A DNA stretch of 33,684 nucleotides from SAR86 cluster bacterium (GCA_002401885.1 NVUL01000022.1:1-33684); one strand, 5' to 3'. Counted from the stretch's first letter, positions 8,246 through 17,499 are shown. A program made the numbers and translations. The notes: generated from the letters alone by a model not told the origin.

Positions 8246-8878
8246 TTAGGTAACCGGGGCTGCCCTAGGCTGCCCCGTCTTCTGGCGATACGTTTTCGAC
8301 CATGAGAACCACCCAAAGAAAATGATGACTATATACACGGCGAATAGTAGTGAGGTGAAATACAGCTCACGATCGATGTAGAGATAGATTGAAATGGAAT
8401 CTATCACCAACCAATAAATCCAGTTTTCTAATACCTTTCGCGCCACCATGAAGGTAGTGACAACACTGGCCCAAGTCGTGAATGAATCCAAATACGGCAG
8501 TTCAGCATCGGTTCCAGAGTTCAGAAGATACCCGGACACGAAGGTAAGTATTGCGATAAAAACCAAGGCCACTAAATGCTGCCGCATATTCCACATCGAT
8601 ATCTGCAAGTTAGTAGAAACCTCATTCGCACGCCGCCACTGATACCAGCCAAAGCCCGCCATGGCAAGATAGTAAACTTGCAGGCCGGACTCCATGTAGA
8701 GCTTCACGTCCCAGAAGATGTACAGGAAAATGACAGTAGAAATACCGGCTGCATACCAGCAAAGGATATTTTCTCTAACCGCAAGCAGCAAGTAGGCAAT
8801 CGCAAACACGACTGCTGTCAATTCCAGCCATGAGTTACGCAGAAATTGCTCGCCGACTGTGTTGAAAAATTCAACCAC
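8246..8878 (-). CDS. pnuT: PnuC-family permease, probable thiamin transporter PnuT
   Basis: Inner-membrane protein of 210 residues with about seven hydrophobic helices. Family signatures include WYAAGISTVIFLYIFWDVKLY and the tryptophan-rich YYLAMAGFGWYQWRR, typical of the PnuC fold, which moves unphosphorylated vitamins by facilitated diffusion. PnuC carries nicotinamide riboside and PnuT carries thiamin. I choose PnuT because the gene is the last of three overlapping genes behind a TPP riboswitch and follows a YkoF-like thiamin-binding protein. Its start overlaps the upstream gene by 8 nt, suggesting coupled translation. The stop is only about 55 bp from the convergent GltS-like gene. A nicotinamide riboside specificity is not excluded by sequence alone, and a NadR-like kinase sits nearby. 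Confidence 0.85.
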   Translation of the reverse strand: MVEFFNTVGEQFLRNSWLELTAVVFAIAYLLLAVRENILCWYAAGISTVIFLYIFWDVKLYMESGLQVYYLAMAGFGWYQWRRANEVSTNLQISMWNMRQHLVALVFIAILTFVSGYLLNSGTDAELPYLDSFTTWASVVTTFMVARKVLENWIYWLVIDSISIYLYIDRELYFTSLLFAVYIVIIFFGWFSWSKTYRQKTGQPRAAPVT

Positions 8879-9131
8879 TAGCCAGACCTCGAAGATCGTC
8901 TCTCAATAGCTTGATAACAAAAATACTCTTCCCGTACTTCTCCCAGCTTAGCTTAACTTCGATCTTCAACAGGTCCATTATCTGATCGTAGTCGCCATAG
9001 AGTTGCGTCGAGAGATCATTACGCACCACCGCAATCTCGGGATATAGCTGCACTCTCTCGATAAATTCCTTGATGGCAGGAATATATTCATCTGCCAATG
9101 GATACAAACTAATATCAACTGAAGCTTTCAT
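8871..9131 (-). CDS. YkoF-like thiamin-binding protein
   Basis: Small protein of 86 residues resembling a single YkoF/MTH1187-type domain: SLYPLADEYIPAIKEFIE, then an RNDLSTQLYGDYDQIMDLL segment typical of the thiamin/HMP-binding half. Bacillus YkoF has two such domains in about 200 residues, so this is the short form and would probably act as an oligomer. There is no signal peptide, so it should be cytoplasmic. It overlaps the receptor gene by 4 nt at its start and the permease gene by 8 nt at its end. Its place between a TonB receptor and PnuT, behind a TPP riboswitch, is strong support for a thiamin role. It may hold imported thiamin or present it to a kinase; that is inference. Confidence 0.75.
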   Translation of the reverse strand: MKASVDISLYPLADEYIPAIKEFIERVQLYPEIAVVRNDLSTQLYGDYDQIMDLLKIEVKLSWEKYGKSIFVIKLLRDDLRGLASG

Positions 9132-11212
9132 AACTGTACCTCAAAGCTAACTCCGATCACTCGGGGTTCACCGAATTGAAGATAGGGTTCAGGCGCGTAG
9201 CCCTTTCTTGGATCATTGCCGAACTCCCCAAAGAAGAATCCCCTAACAGCATAGTCTTGATCGGTAAGATTACGACCCCAAAAACTTAGGCTCCAGCGTT
9301 CGCTAGAATAGCTGAGATTCATATTTAACAGTTCATAGGGCTCACTCTGCACGCTATGACTGTCGGAAAAATAAAAATCGTCTTTAGCATCGAGGGAGAC
9401 GGAAAGTGACCAGGCGCCTAGATTATAATCGGCAGCTAGATGCGCCATATAGCCCGGCGCATGAGCCTGATCACGCCCCGACAGATCCTGATTTTCAGAA
9501 TTTATAAAAGAATCAAAGGTCGCATCTAACAACCCTAGGCTGGCTGTTATACCTAGCTGCGCCGAGGGGTACCAAATTGCCTCAAATTCTACACCGTTAT
9601 TCGTCCCTTCTGCCGCGTTGCCTATGAAATCGACGAACTCTGTACTCCCGTTAGCACGGATTCTTCCGGTGGAACTCTTTACCTGTTGCTCGTGTCTGTC
9701 ATCGTGAAACAAAGCGGCTTTTAGATGTAATTTGTCCTCAAGCAAGCTCGACTTCATTCCCAGCTCATACTCAATCAGGAACTCTTCGCCGAACTCCCGT
9801 AAATCCGCATCCAATGACCCATCGGTGTTAAAGCCACCGGCCTTATAGCCCCGAGCAATACTGGCGTAGGCCATGGTATTTGAATTCAGCAGGTACTTGG
9901 CAGCGATTCGACCGCCCCAGAGAGTTTCCGCTGGCGAGAAGCCTAGCAATTCTGAGTCTTTATAAGTCGTGTCGCGCCTCTCGACTCTTAGCCCTGTTTC
10001 CAAGGTCAGTTTTTCACTTAGCGATGAATCCAACTGGAAGAAGGCAGCCGCCGTATTGAAATCGTAATCACTGCGAAAGTCCGAGGCCAGAAAGGTGTAC
10101 TCTCGACTCAATGACTCAGCACTGTTGAGCGTGTACACACCGAACAGCCAGTCGGTTGAATCAGAAAACAGCCGGCTACTCTCATTCGATAGGAACCTCA
10201 GCTCCAGACTCTGGGTTTCTCGATCACGTACATAACTGTCCCGTGACATATACCCGTCCGGGTGAATTCCTGCAAAGGTCCAGTCCTCGTCGTAGCTATA
10301 CTCCATGTCAGAGTCGGCGAGGCCCACGATGAGTTTTAAATCAAAGCTATCCAGCTCCCAGCTACTGTCGATTGCCAACGCGAGTGATTCCTGCCGGTCC
10401 CGCCCAGGCTCATCAGAAAGCGTCGTGCGTGAATTGTCCAGAGTAAATGCATCGTAACCGTTGTCTATATCTACGTGGGACAGAGAAAGATCTACTTTCC
10501 AGCTGGCGGACATTTCTGCGCTTAGTTTCCCCCGAATAGATACTTCGTCCTGTTCATTGTTTTTCTTTGTCTGCAGAAATGAATTTTCATAGTAGCCATC
10601 GGACCTATGACTTCCCACAGCCAACCGCCCGCTTACAGTATCGGTCAATGGCCCGGTTACCATTGCCGAAATCGTTTCGGTATTGTAATCAGCAGCGCCG
10701 AGTTTCAGGCTCGCTGCAAACTGATCTTGGGGATCGCGAGTCTTAACGTTAATTAGCCCAGCCAGAGCATTGGCACCGTATCTCGTTCCCTGCGGTCCTC
10801 GTAGCACTTCGACCTGCTCAACATCCAACATGGTAGCAATGGTGGCCGCTCCGCTGAAATCCACATTGTCCACCAGAAAACCGACCGAGGGGTTGATTGG
10901 CGCGACAAATTGACTGCGCTCACCAATGCCCCGAATCTGGAAAAAACGTGCGCGATTCGAACCAGAAGCATAGTTAACGTTGGGAATGGCATTCGCCAGC
11001 TCCTCAAAATGCTGGGCCGACCTGGATTTTATGACCGCCTCCGTCATGACTGTGACGCTAGTCGCTAGGTCCAACTCGCTCCTAGCCCGAAAATCTGCGG
11101 TAACGACAATTTCTTCGATAGTGTTTTCTGCGGCGGCAGCAAGACCCTGCGTGAAGCTTAGGAAGGTCAGCAACGGTAAGGTGAAATTTGGTATGCAACG
11201 AGTATTAGACAT
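9128..11212 (-). CDS. TonB-dependent outer-membrane receptor, probable thiamin uptake
   Basis: Outer-membrane receptor of 694 residues. A signal peptide (about 1-28, ending GLAAAA) precedes a TonB box (IEEIVVTA, 32-39). A plug domain follows with the typical VEVLRGPQGTRYGANALAG segment, then a long beta-barrel rich in alternating aromatic residues. ATG 11212 was chosen because GGAGAG lies 4 nt upstream; a TTG 12 nt earlier is less likely. The TPP riboswitch directly upstream indicates that the substrate is thiamin or a precursor, as in the OMR-PnuT systems predicted in other bacteria. The gene starts a three-gene overlapping operon. The ligand itself cannot be deduced from the barrel sequence. 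Confidence 0.93.
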   Translation of the reverse strand: MSNTRCIPNFTLPLLTFLSFTQGLAAAAENTIEEIVVTADFRARSELDLATSVTVMTEAVIKSRSAQHFEELANAIPNVNYASGSNRARFFQIRGIGERSQFVAPINPSVGFLVDNVDFSGAATIATMLDVEQVEVLRGPQGTRYGANALAGLINVKTRDPQDQFAASLKLGAADYNTETISAMVTGPLTDTVSGRLAVGSHRSDGYYENSFLQTKKNNEQDEVSIRGKLSAEMSASWKVDLSLSHVDIDNGYDAFTLDNSRTTLSDEPGRDRQESLALAIDSSWELDSFDLKLIVGLADSDMEYSYDEDWTFAGIHPDGYMSRDSYVRDRETQSLELRFLSNESSRLFSDSTDWLFGVYTLNSAESLSREYTFLASDFRSDYDFNTAAAFFQLDSSLSEKLTLETGLRVERRDTTYKDSELLGFSPAETLWGGRIAAKYLLNSNTMAYASIARGYKAGGFNTDGSLDADLREFGEEFLIEYELGMKSSLLEDKLHLKAALFHDDRHEQQVKSSTGRIRANGSTEFVDFIGNAAEGTNNGVEFEAIWYPSAQLGITASLGLLDATFDSFINSENQDLSGRDQAHAPGYMAHLAADYNLGAWSLSVSLDAKDDFYFSDSHSVQSEPYELLNMNLSYSSERWSLSFWGRNLTDQDYAVRGFFFGEFGNDPRKGYAPEPYLQFGEPRVIGVSFEVQL

Positions 11213-11243
11213 GAGTCTCTCCAAAAATTAATTTAAGAGACCC
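11213..11243 (-). promoter_or_regulatory. SD-sequestering hairpin, expression platform of the riboswitch
   Basis: On the minus strand GGGTCTCT (11243-11236) can pair with AGAGACTC (11220-11213), eight pairs including one G-U. The 3' arm contains part of the Shine-Dalgarno GGAGAG of the receptor gene and runs to the base before its ATG, so forming the hairpin should block ribosome binding. This is the usual off-state design of Gram-negative TPP riboswitches. The pairing is visible; the switching is inferred. Confidence 0.6.
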
Positions 11244-11276
11244 GGTATTAATTGGACGTGTGATGAGATGTGGTGT

Positions 11277-11377
11277 GCATCCTTTTCCTACGCCGGTATT
11301 AACCGGATCAGGTTCTAGGGTTTACTGGCGTGTACCAGAATCTCAGATCAATTGACCACCCCTAAGGAACTGGATGC
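11277..11377 (-). promoter_or_regulatory. TPP riboswitch (THI element)
   Basis: Read on the minus strand, this contains the conserved thi-box blocks in order: TTCCTTAGGGG, CTGAGA (11346-11341), a variable CTGG/CCAG stem-loop, ACCCTAGAACCTGATCCGG, and TTAATACCGGCGTAGGAA. The P1 stem pairs TTCCT with AGGAA, and flanking GCATCC/GGATGC could extend it if transcribed. It lies 65 bp upstream of the receptor ATG. TPP binding should reduce translation of the three-gene thiamin-uptake operon. Confidence 0.96.
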
Positions 11378-11383
11378 AGTATA
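11378..11383 (-). promoter_or_regulatory. Candidate -10 box of the thiamin operon
   Basis: TATACT on the minus strand, preceded by TGT, resembles a good sigma-70 -10 element. It would place the transcription start at about 11371, right at the 5' edge of the TPP aptamer. No convincing -35 box at 16-18 bp spacing is visible, so the call is tentative. Confidence 0.4.
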
Positions 11384-11497
11384 ACAGTAGCTGAACCAAT
11401 AGTTAGTAAGAAAGAGAGTGTTTTCTACAGCCTTTTAGTTATTATCTCTCCAAGCGTGGCCTTCATGGCTTATAGAGCATGCATAAGAGTTATTGCA

Positions 11498-12022
11498 ATG
11501 AGCACTGAAATACTAGTTATTACGGGCCCTGAGTCTTCTGGGAAAACTACGTTAGCAAGCCAGCTTGCTGATTACTGGAAATCACCTCTAGTTTCAGAAG
11601 TTTCCAGAGATTATCTCAAAGCAAAGGATTCTTATCAGCAACGGGACTTATTGGAAATTGCCAAGCAGCAACATAAGCAGGAACAAGCACTTCTTTCTCA
11701 TTTGCCAGAAAGAATAATTTGCGACACAGATTTGCTGGTTATCATGATCTGGAGCGAAGTTAAGTATGGGCACTGTGACCCCTGGATTTATAATACCTTT
11801 GAGAAAAGCATCAAACAGCAAACTTCTACCAGGCATTATTATTTGTGTGACACCAATATTCCCTGGCAAGCTGATCGGCTTCGTGAAAATCCGCACAACC
11901 GCGGTGAATTATTCAATTTATATCTTCAAAAACTTAAACAATATGAACTAGACCATAGCGTAGTAAAAGGCGAGCCGCAGGAGCGTTTGCAGCAAGCCCT
12001 GAATAGTTCGGATTCGCAGTAG
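11498..12022 (+). CDS. NadR-like ribosylnicotinamide/vitamin kinase (AAA family)
   Basis: P-loop kinase of 174 residues matching the C-terminal kinase domain of NadR. Seen: Walker A GPESSGKTT at residues 10-18, EVSRDYL (compare EYAREYL in NadR), CDTDLLVIMIWSEVKYG, and the lid region CDTNIPWQADRLRENPHNR. The NadR DNA-binding and adenylyltransferase domains are absent. Such free-standing kinases phosphorylate nicotinamide riboside, usually beside pnuC. Here it is divergent from a thiamin-regulated pnuT operon, so a thiamin-kinase role is a real alternative. ATG 11498 was chosen because it leaves a normal distance to the P-loop; GTG 11456 and ATG 11465 are upstream in frame. No riboswitch is visible on this strand. 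Confidence 0.82.
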   Translation: MSTEILVITGPESSGKTTLASQLADYWKSPLVSEVSRDYLKAKDSYQQRDLLEIAKQQHKQEQALLSHLPERIICDTDLLVIMIWSEVKYGHCDPWIYNTFEKSIKQQTSTRHYYLCDTNIPWQADRLRENPHNRGELFNLYLQKLKQYELDHSVVKGEPQERLQQALNSSDSQ

Positions 12023-12127
12023 TTCTTGCAACTAAAACTATATTTTATTTTGGCTTGAATACTCCCATTTCTAGCCTTATTATCCCCTTCCCGACTGAAC
12101 CTGCAGGTTTAGCTAGTAGAAGCAGCT

Positions 12128-12940
12128 ATGAGCACTCAAACGCACAACAAAAATGTCACTCTTACCACGCTATTCAACATCAAGAAACGTGGTGAGAAAT
12201 TTGCCTGCATGACTGCCTACGACGCCTGTTTCGCTGCGATCCTTGGCGATGCTGGAGTCGAAGTGATTCTTGTCGGTGATTCTTTAGGCATGGTACTGCA
12301 AGGCCATGACAGCACTCTGCCCGTGACCATGGACGACATGGTCTATCACATGCAATGCGTCAAGCGTGGCAATAAGGGTGCTCTGCTGGTTGCCGACCTG
12401 CCCTTCATGAGCTATTCCTCGGAGACTCAAACCCTGGAGAATGCTGCCGCGCTGATGCGCGCCGGTGCGCACATGGTGAAGCTCGAGGGTGGCGCATGGA
12501 TTGAGAACACAACCAGATTACTCGCCGAACGCGGCATCCCCGTCTGTGCGCACATGGGCCTCACTCCGCAGTCTGTTAATCGAATCGGCGGATTTCACGT
12601 TCAGGGACGCGATACGGAGCAGGCTGATGCGATAATCGCAGAAGCGAAACTTCTAGAAGAAGCCGGCGCCAGTACTCTGCTGCTCGAGTGTGTGCCGCGC
12701 AGCCTAGGCAAGACAGTTACCGATTCTTTAGGCATCCCAGTGATAGGCATAGGCGCCGGCCCCGATACCACCGGACAAATCATGGTTCTGCATGATGTGT
12801 TAGGTGTCTCACCGATCTCCCCGAAGTTTGTGAAGAATTTCCTAATCGATTCTAAGAATGGCATACCCGGTGCCATCGAAGCCTATGTGCAGGCAGTGAA
12901 ATCTCAGTCGTTCCCTGCCGATCAGCACTGCTTTAACTAG
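12128..12940 (+). CDS. panB: 3-methyl-2-oxobutanoate hydroxymethyltransferase
   Basis: First committed enzyme of pantothenate synthesis: adds a hydroxymethyl group from methylene-tetrahydrofolate to alpha-ketoisovalerate to make ketopantoate. At 270 residues it is full length for the family. The TIM-barrel signatures are present: [28 protein letters not shown] (metal-binding D and substrate contacts), VKLEGG with the metal-site glutamate nearby, [15 protein letters not shown] and [15 protein letters not shown]. It starts 105 nt after the NadR-like kinase, and a 12-bp palindrome (12098-12109) lies in that gap. panC follows after 32 nt, so panB-panC form an operon. In pseudomonads these genes follow pcnB and folK more closely. 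Confidence 0.97.
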   Translation: MSTQTHNKNVTLTTLFNIKKRGEKFACMTAYDACFAAILGDAGVEVILVGDSLGMVLQGHDSTLPVTMDDMVYHMQCVKRGNKGALLVADLPFMSYSSETQTLENAAALMRAGAHMVKLEGGAWIENTTRLLAERGIPVCAHMGLTPQSVNRIGGFHVQGRDTEQADAIIAEAKLLEEAGASTLLLECVPRSLGKTVTDSLGIPVIGIGAGPDTTGQIMVLHDVLGVSPISPKFVKNFLIDSKNGIPGAIEAYVQAVKSQSFPADQHCFN

Positions 12941-12972
12941 CCGCTCCTAGCCACTCTTAAGCTACTACTGCG

Positions 12973-13824
12973 ATGCAAACTCAAAAGAAAATCAAGGACC
13001 TACGGCAAATCCTGAAGACAGCGCGCTCACAGGGCAAATCTATTGCCCTGGTTCCGACGATGGGCAATCTGCACGAGGGTCATCTACAGCTAATACGGCA
13101 GGCCAGAGATCGTTACGACTTCATCGTCTGCAGCATTTTCGTCAATCCTCTGCAGTTCTCAGAGAACGAGGATCTAGCCGCCTATCCACGAACCCTCGAA
13201 GCCGATCGCGAAAGCCTGCGCTCTGAAAATTGTGATTGCTTGTTTCTCCCTTCCATCAACGAAATCTATGGCGATGGCCTAGAACAGCAAACCTCAATTA
13301 ACGTGCCAGGTCTAACTGAAAATCTTTGCGGCAGCAGTCGACCGGGCCATTTCGTCGGTGTAGCCACTGTCGTAACAACACTATTCAACATCGTTCAGCC
13401 AGACGCCGCCTTCTTCGGACTAAAAGACTACCAACAATTTTTAGTCATCCGAAAACTCACACAAGATTTAGCGCTCGAGATCGCGATACACGGCATAGAG
13501 ACGCATCGTGAGGAGAGCGGCCTCGCCATGAGCTCTCGCAATAATTATTTGAGTGAGCAGCAGAGACAACAGGCTTCCAGTCTGTATCGATGCCTGCAGA
13601 CCTGTGCCGAGCAAATTCAGCAAGGCAACACAGAATTCAATCAGCTCGAGAAAGCGGCTAAGAAAGAACTGAAGCAAGCGTCATTGAAGCCGGACTACTT
13701 CCAGATTTGCGATGCCGATACACTCCAACCCCCCTCCACCGATACCCAGCATATCGCAATTCTTGGTGCCATCTTCGTCGGCAAGAGCCGGCTGATCGAC
13801 AACATTCGTTTTCAACGCAGCTAG
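12973..13824 (+). CDS. panC: Pantothenate synthetase
   Basis: Condenses pantoate and beta-alanine with ATP to give pantothenate, the precursor of coenzyme A. The protein has 283 residues, the usual length. Seen: the ATP-binding PTMGNLHEGHLQLI (HxGH-type motif), SIFVNPLQF, CGSSRPGHFVGVATVV, FFGLKDYQQFLVI and the KSRLID loop near the C-terminus. The middle block EESGLAMSSRNNYLS matches the conserved SSRN motif of the family. It lies 32 nt downstream of panB. No intrinsic terminator is clear after it; a GC-rich 12-bp palindrome at 13948-13959 lies in the gap before acs. Confidence 0.97.
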   Translation: MQTQKKIKDLRQILKTARSQGKSIALVPTMGNLHEGHLQLIRQARDRYDFIVCSIFVNPLQFSENEDLAAYPRTLEADRESLRSENCDCLFLPSINEIYGDGLEQQTSINVPGLTENLCGSSRPGHFVGVATVVTTLFNIVQPDAAFFGLKDYQQFLVIRKLTQDLALEIAIHGIETHREESGLAMSSRNNYLSEQQRQQASSLYRCLQTCAEQIQQGNTEFNQLEKAAKKELKQASLKPDYFQICDADTLQPPSTDTQHIAILGAIFVGKSRLIDNIRFQRS

Positions 13825-14010
13825 ACCCTTTATAAATTAGTCTTTCTATCGCTTAGCACCGCGGCAATAAAGGGCTGTAGCACCCTGCCAGTTGCCCGTA
13901 AAGTTGCTTTGAGGCATACTAATTGATCATTATTTACAGGCCCTAGCGCCCGATCGGGCAGCTCCAGCAGCGTTAGTACAGCTAGTAATTTGCAGCAAAG
14001 GAATTGAGCC

Positions 14011-15948
14011 ATGTCAGAAGACAAGATTTATCCAGTTTCAGACGCCACCGCTGACAACACTTATCTGAACAAAGACAGTTTTCAAAAGATGTACCAGCAC
14101 TCCATAGAGGCACCGGAAGACTTCTGGGCTGAACAGGCTGGAAATTTGCTGCACTGGCATGAACCCTGGAAGAAAGTTACCAGCGGCGAGTTTTCCAAAG
14201 CCAACTCGAAGTGGTTTGAGGGAGCCAAGCTAAACGTTGCGTATAATTGCATCGACAGGCATCTGGAGCGACGCGGCGAACAGACTGCAATCATTTGGGA
14301 AGGCGACGATCCCGAAGTCGACAAGAGAATAAGCTATCGCGAATTGCACCAAGAAGTTTGCAAGCTAGCCAACGCTCTTAAGACCAGAGGCGTCAGCAAG
14401 GGAGACCGAGTCTGCATCTATATGCCTATGGTTCCTGAGGCGGCATATGCGATGCTCGCCTGCGCGCGTATCGGCGCCGTTCATTCCGTCGTATTTGGCG
14501 GCTTCTCGCCCGAATCGATTAAAGACAGAATATTAGACTCCGACTGCCAGACGGTTATCACCGCCGACCAAGGTGTGCGCGGCGGGCGCACGATTCCCTT
14601 GAAGGCGAACGTCGATGAGGCGCTCACACAATGCCCCAACGTGCATTCTGTGTTCGTTGTACGCCGCACCAATGTCGAAGTGCCCTGGCATGAAGAGCGC
14701 GATGTTTGCTATCACAAAGCCACTGAGGCCGCGGACAGCGAATGTGAAGCCGAGCTCATGGACGCGGAAGATCCCCTCTTTATCCTGTACACCTCCGGCT
14801 CTACGGGTAAACCGAAGGGCGTTCTCCACACCACTGCCGGCTATCTGCTTGGCGCAAGCATCACCCACAAATATGTCTTCGATTATCACGAGGGCGACGT
14901 CTATTGGTGTACGGCCGATGTAGGCTGGGTCACTGGACACTCTTATATCGTGTACGGCCCACTCGCGAATGGCGCCGTGACACTAATGTTCGAAGGCGTG
15001 CCCACCTATCCGGATGCCTCACGCTTCTGGCAGGTCATCGACAAGCACCAAGTAAATATTTTCTATACAGCACCTACTGCCATTCGTGCACTGATGTCCG
15101 CAGGCGACGATCCAGTTAAGAAGACATCACGCTCCTCATTGCGGTTGTTAGGTTCAGTAGGCGAGCCGATAAACCCTGAAGCCTGGGAGTGGTACTACCA
15201 TGTAGTAGGCGATGCACGCTGCCCTATCGTAGACACTTGGTGGCAGACCGAGACCGGCGGGATCATGATCACACCCCTACCGGGTGTAACCGACTTGAAA
15301 CCTGGCTCTGCATCAACACCCTTCTTCGGAGTCAGGGCGGCGCTACTCGATGCTGACGGCAATGAGATAGAGGGCGCGGCCACAGGCAACCTCGTGCTCT
15401 GTAACAGCTGGCCCAGCCAGATTAGAAGCGTGTACGGCGATCATCAACGCTGCATCGACACCTACTTCACCACCTATCCCGGTTACTACTTTACTGGCGA
15501 TAGTGCCCGGCGCGATGCCGATGGCTACTACTGGGTAACCGGCCGCGTCGACGACGTGATCAACGTATCAGGACACCGACTTGGAACTGCCGAGATCGAG
15601 AGCGCACTGGTGCTGCACCCAGCGGTTGCCGAGGCGGCAGTTGTCGGCTATCCACATGACATTAAAGGGCAAGGCATCTATGCCTATGTCAGCCTGATGG
15701 CTGACACCGAGGCTACCGAAGAGCTGCGCGCAGAGCTATTGAAATTTGTTGCCAAGGAAATCGGTGCATTTGCACGACCAGAGATCATTCAATTCGCTCC
15801 CGGGTTGCCCAAGACACGATCGGGAAAGATCATGCGTCGCATCCTGCGCAAGATTGCCTCGAACGAACTCGAGAACCTAGGCGACACCTCAACGCTTGCC
15901 GACCCAGCTGTGGTCGAACAGTTGATAGAGAATCGAGTTAATCGTTAG
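14011..15948 (+). CDS. acs: Acetyl-CoA synthetase
   Basis: AMP-forming enzyme of 645 residues that converts acetate, ATP and CoA to acetyl-CoA for growth on acetate. Typical ANL-family motifs are present: [16 protein letters not shown] (P-loop-like A3), [22 protein letters not shown] (A5), [35 protein letters not shown] (A7/A8 hinge, positions given by key residues), and [11 protein letters not shown] with catalytic and acetylatable K606. AAAGGAA precedes ATG 14011. In pseudomonads acs lies near panC, and acetate use is under carbon-source control, so its presence near cbrB fits. No CbrB-type or -24/-12 site is evident directly upstream. Confidence 0.97.
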   Translation: MSEDKIYPVSDATADNTYLNKDSFQKMYQHSIEAPEDFWAEQAGNLLHWHEPWKKVTSGEFSKANSKWFEGAKLNVAYNCIDRHLERRGEQTAIIWEGDDPEVDKRISYRELHQEVCKLANALKTRGVSKGDRVCIYMPMVPEAAYAMLACARIGAVHSVVFGGFSPESIKDRILDSDCQTVITADQGVRGGRTIPLKANVDEALTQCPNVHSVFVVRRTNVEVPWHEERDVCYHKATEAADSECEAELMDAEDPLFILYTSGSTGKPKGVLHTTAGYLLGASITHKYVFDYHEGDVYWCTADVGWVTGHSYIVYGPLANGAVTLMFEGVPTYPDASRFWQVIDKHQVNIFYTAPTAIRALMSAGDDPVKKTSRSSLRLLGSVGEPINPEAWEWYYHVVGDARCPIVDTWWQTETGGIMITPLPGVTDLKPGSASTPFFGVRAALLDADGNEIEGAATGNLVLCNSWPSQIRSVYGDHQRCIDTYFTTYPGYYFTGDSARRDADGYYWVTGRVDDVINVSGHRLGTAEIESALVLHPAVAEAAVVGYPHDIKGQGIYAYVSLMADTEATEELRAELLKFVAKEIGAFARPEIIQFAPGLPKTRSGKIMRRILRKIASNELENLGDTSTLADPAVVEQLIENRVNR

Positions 15949-16131
15949 TAGCCAAGCATCTTAAGGCGGTGAGTCAACAACCCAGAAAAGTTGCAACAAG
16001 TAGTCACATCTGTTGTCCAACCCGGATAGTTGCCGTTATTCTGTGTAATATTAATCAAGGCGCTCAGGTCTTATTCAACGAGTTTAGCCAGAGCGTCACA
16101 CAGTCGACCTTACTCAACTCGCAGACTAGCC

Positions 16132-17460
16132 ATGCCATCCGGACTTAACATTCAATTTGATCCAAACAGTTCATTGCTGATATCTCTGAGCAGGCGCTTG
16201 ATCGCGCTGTTCCCACTCACGTTGCAGGGATTAATAACACTACTGTTAACAGCCTATGCGCTGCGAGTGTACGGCTATGGCTCCATGGATCTGGTCGTTT
16301 TCTCTCTGGCAATCTGTGCCCTCTCCATCTTAATATTTAGCCTCTTCTGTTCTGTAATCAGCGGTGTCTTCATTCAAAGAAGGGTACGTGTGAGCCTCGA
16401 TCAACTCGCGAGCGCTATCGAGCCGATAAAAGTCGAGGCAGGCTATCCAAATGAAACCGGCTTCCTGCTTCCTGCACTTAATTACTTCCCTCTAGTCAAA
16501 CTCAGCTGGCGAGTAATCTATCCCGACTTCGTCGAGACACGAATTCGGGTTGCCGCCGACGGCAAACTTCTCGAAGAAATCGTGCCCAAGAAGCGCTGTA
16601 AGACAGAACACGTTACGCGTCTGTTTACGGTTTCCGATGTGCTCGGTTTCTGTCGCTATTCTTGGCAACAGAAACAGGAGCTATCCTGCACCGCATTGCC
16701 AAAAACCAATACTGTAAAACCTCTTCCGCTTTTGCGCTCGTTAACTGCAGAGGATGGCATACCAAATCCTTCCGGCGACCCCGATGGCGACCGCATGGAA
16801 ATCCGCCCCTATGTGCCGGGCGACTCGGTACGCAATATCATGTGGAAGGTGTACGCTCGCAACCGGCAACTAAACGTTAGGCTCGCTGAGAAGAGCGTCT
16901 TCCACAGCAATCGTACTGTCGCCTACCTATTGAGCAGCGACAACGATGAAGCCGCTGCCGCCGTTGCCCGCGTTGCATTAGAGACAGGTGCTCTAGGTGA
17001 TGATTGGGCTTTCTCCGCCGATGGCTCCGAGACTCCTTCTAACACTCTTCCCGCCGCGTTAGATGCCATTGCAAAATCCAGAGCAATCGGTAGAACACTA
17101 GGCTACGGCCTAGATGAATTCTTAACCCAGAGCTCTGGTCAGGCCGGCGCGCACTGCATCGTATTTGCGGCAGCCGAATTCGCGCCTTGGTTTGAACAGC
17201 TCAAGAAAACAATCTCTCGTTTTCCCGGTCGTTTCTCCCTAGTACTCGCAACCGATGGATTCAATGAGACCGAGCAACTGAAGCTTTGGCAACGTCTCCT
17301 GCTGCAAGATGATCCAGCAAGCGAGAAAGGTGACGAGTTTGGGGGCTCCAGAGCCGATTTACTTAAGTTATTGACCGCTCTGGGGCAACTAGTAGAATCA
17401 ACTGTGGTCGTGGACAGAAAAACCGGGCTCAGTTTCGATCAGAACCTTAGAAAGATGTAA
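16132..17460 (+). CDS. DUF58 domain protein (MoxR-associated)
   Basis: Membrane-anchored protein of 442 residues. Two hydrophobic helices at about 25-80 are followed by a beta-rich extracytoplasmic-like region and then the DUF58 signature RPYVPGD...RNIMWKVYARN (225-244). A von Willebrand A-like region follows at the C-terminus but lacks a clear MIDAS motif. DUF58 proteins occur beside MoxR ATPases and transglutaminase-like membrane proteins and probably act with them in envelope assembly. The frame is open to a TTG at 16030, but hydrophobic and conserved sequence begin after ATG 16132, so I use that start; its Shine-Dalgarno is weak. It is the first gene of a four-gene same-strand cluster. 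The 180-bp upstream gap shows nothing distinct. Confidence 0.85.
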   Translation: MPSGLNIQFDPNSSLLISLSRRLIALFPLTLQGLITLLLTAYALRVYGYGSMDLVVFSLAICALSILIFSLFCSVISGVFIQRRVRVSLDQLASAIEPIKVEAGYPNETGFLLPALNYFPLVKLSWRVIYPDFVETRIRVAADGKLLEEIVPKKRCKTEHVTRLFTVSDVLGFCRYSWQQKQELSCTALPKTNTVKPLPLLRSLTAEDGIPNPSGDPDGDRMEIRPYVPGDSVRNIMWKVYARNRQLNVRLAEKSVFHSNRTVAYLLSSDNDEAAAAVARVALETGALGDDWAFSADGSETPSNTLPAALDAIAKSRAIGRTLGYGLDEFLTQSSGQAGAHCIVFAAAEFAPWFEQLKKTISRFPGRFSLVLATDGFNETEQLKLWQRLLLQDDPASEKGDEFGGSRADLLKLLTALGQLVESTVVVDRKTGLSFDQNLRKM

Positions 17461-17499
17461 CTCTTTGAATATTAAGAAATTATAATTTGGGCAATTACA

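Noticed and set aside
12098-12109. 12-bp palindrome AACCTGCAGGTT before panB
   Set aside because: A single short palindrome without a T-run or known operator match; too little to call a site.
13948-13959. Palindrome GCCCGATCGGGC between panC and acs as a terminator
   Set aside because: No loop as a hairpin and no T-run follows; could be a protein site but nothing supports one.
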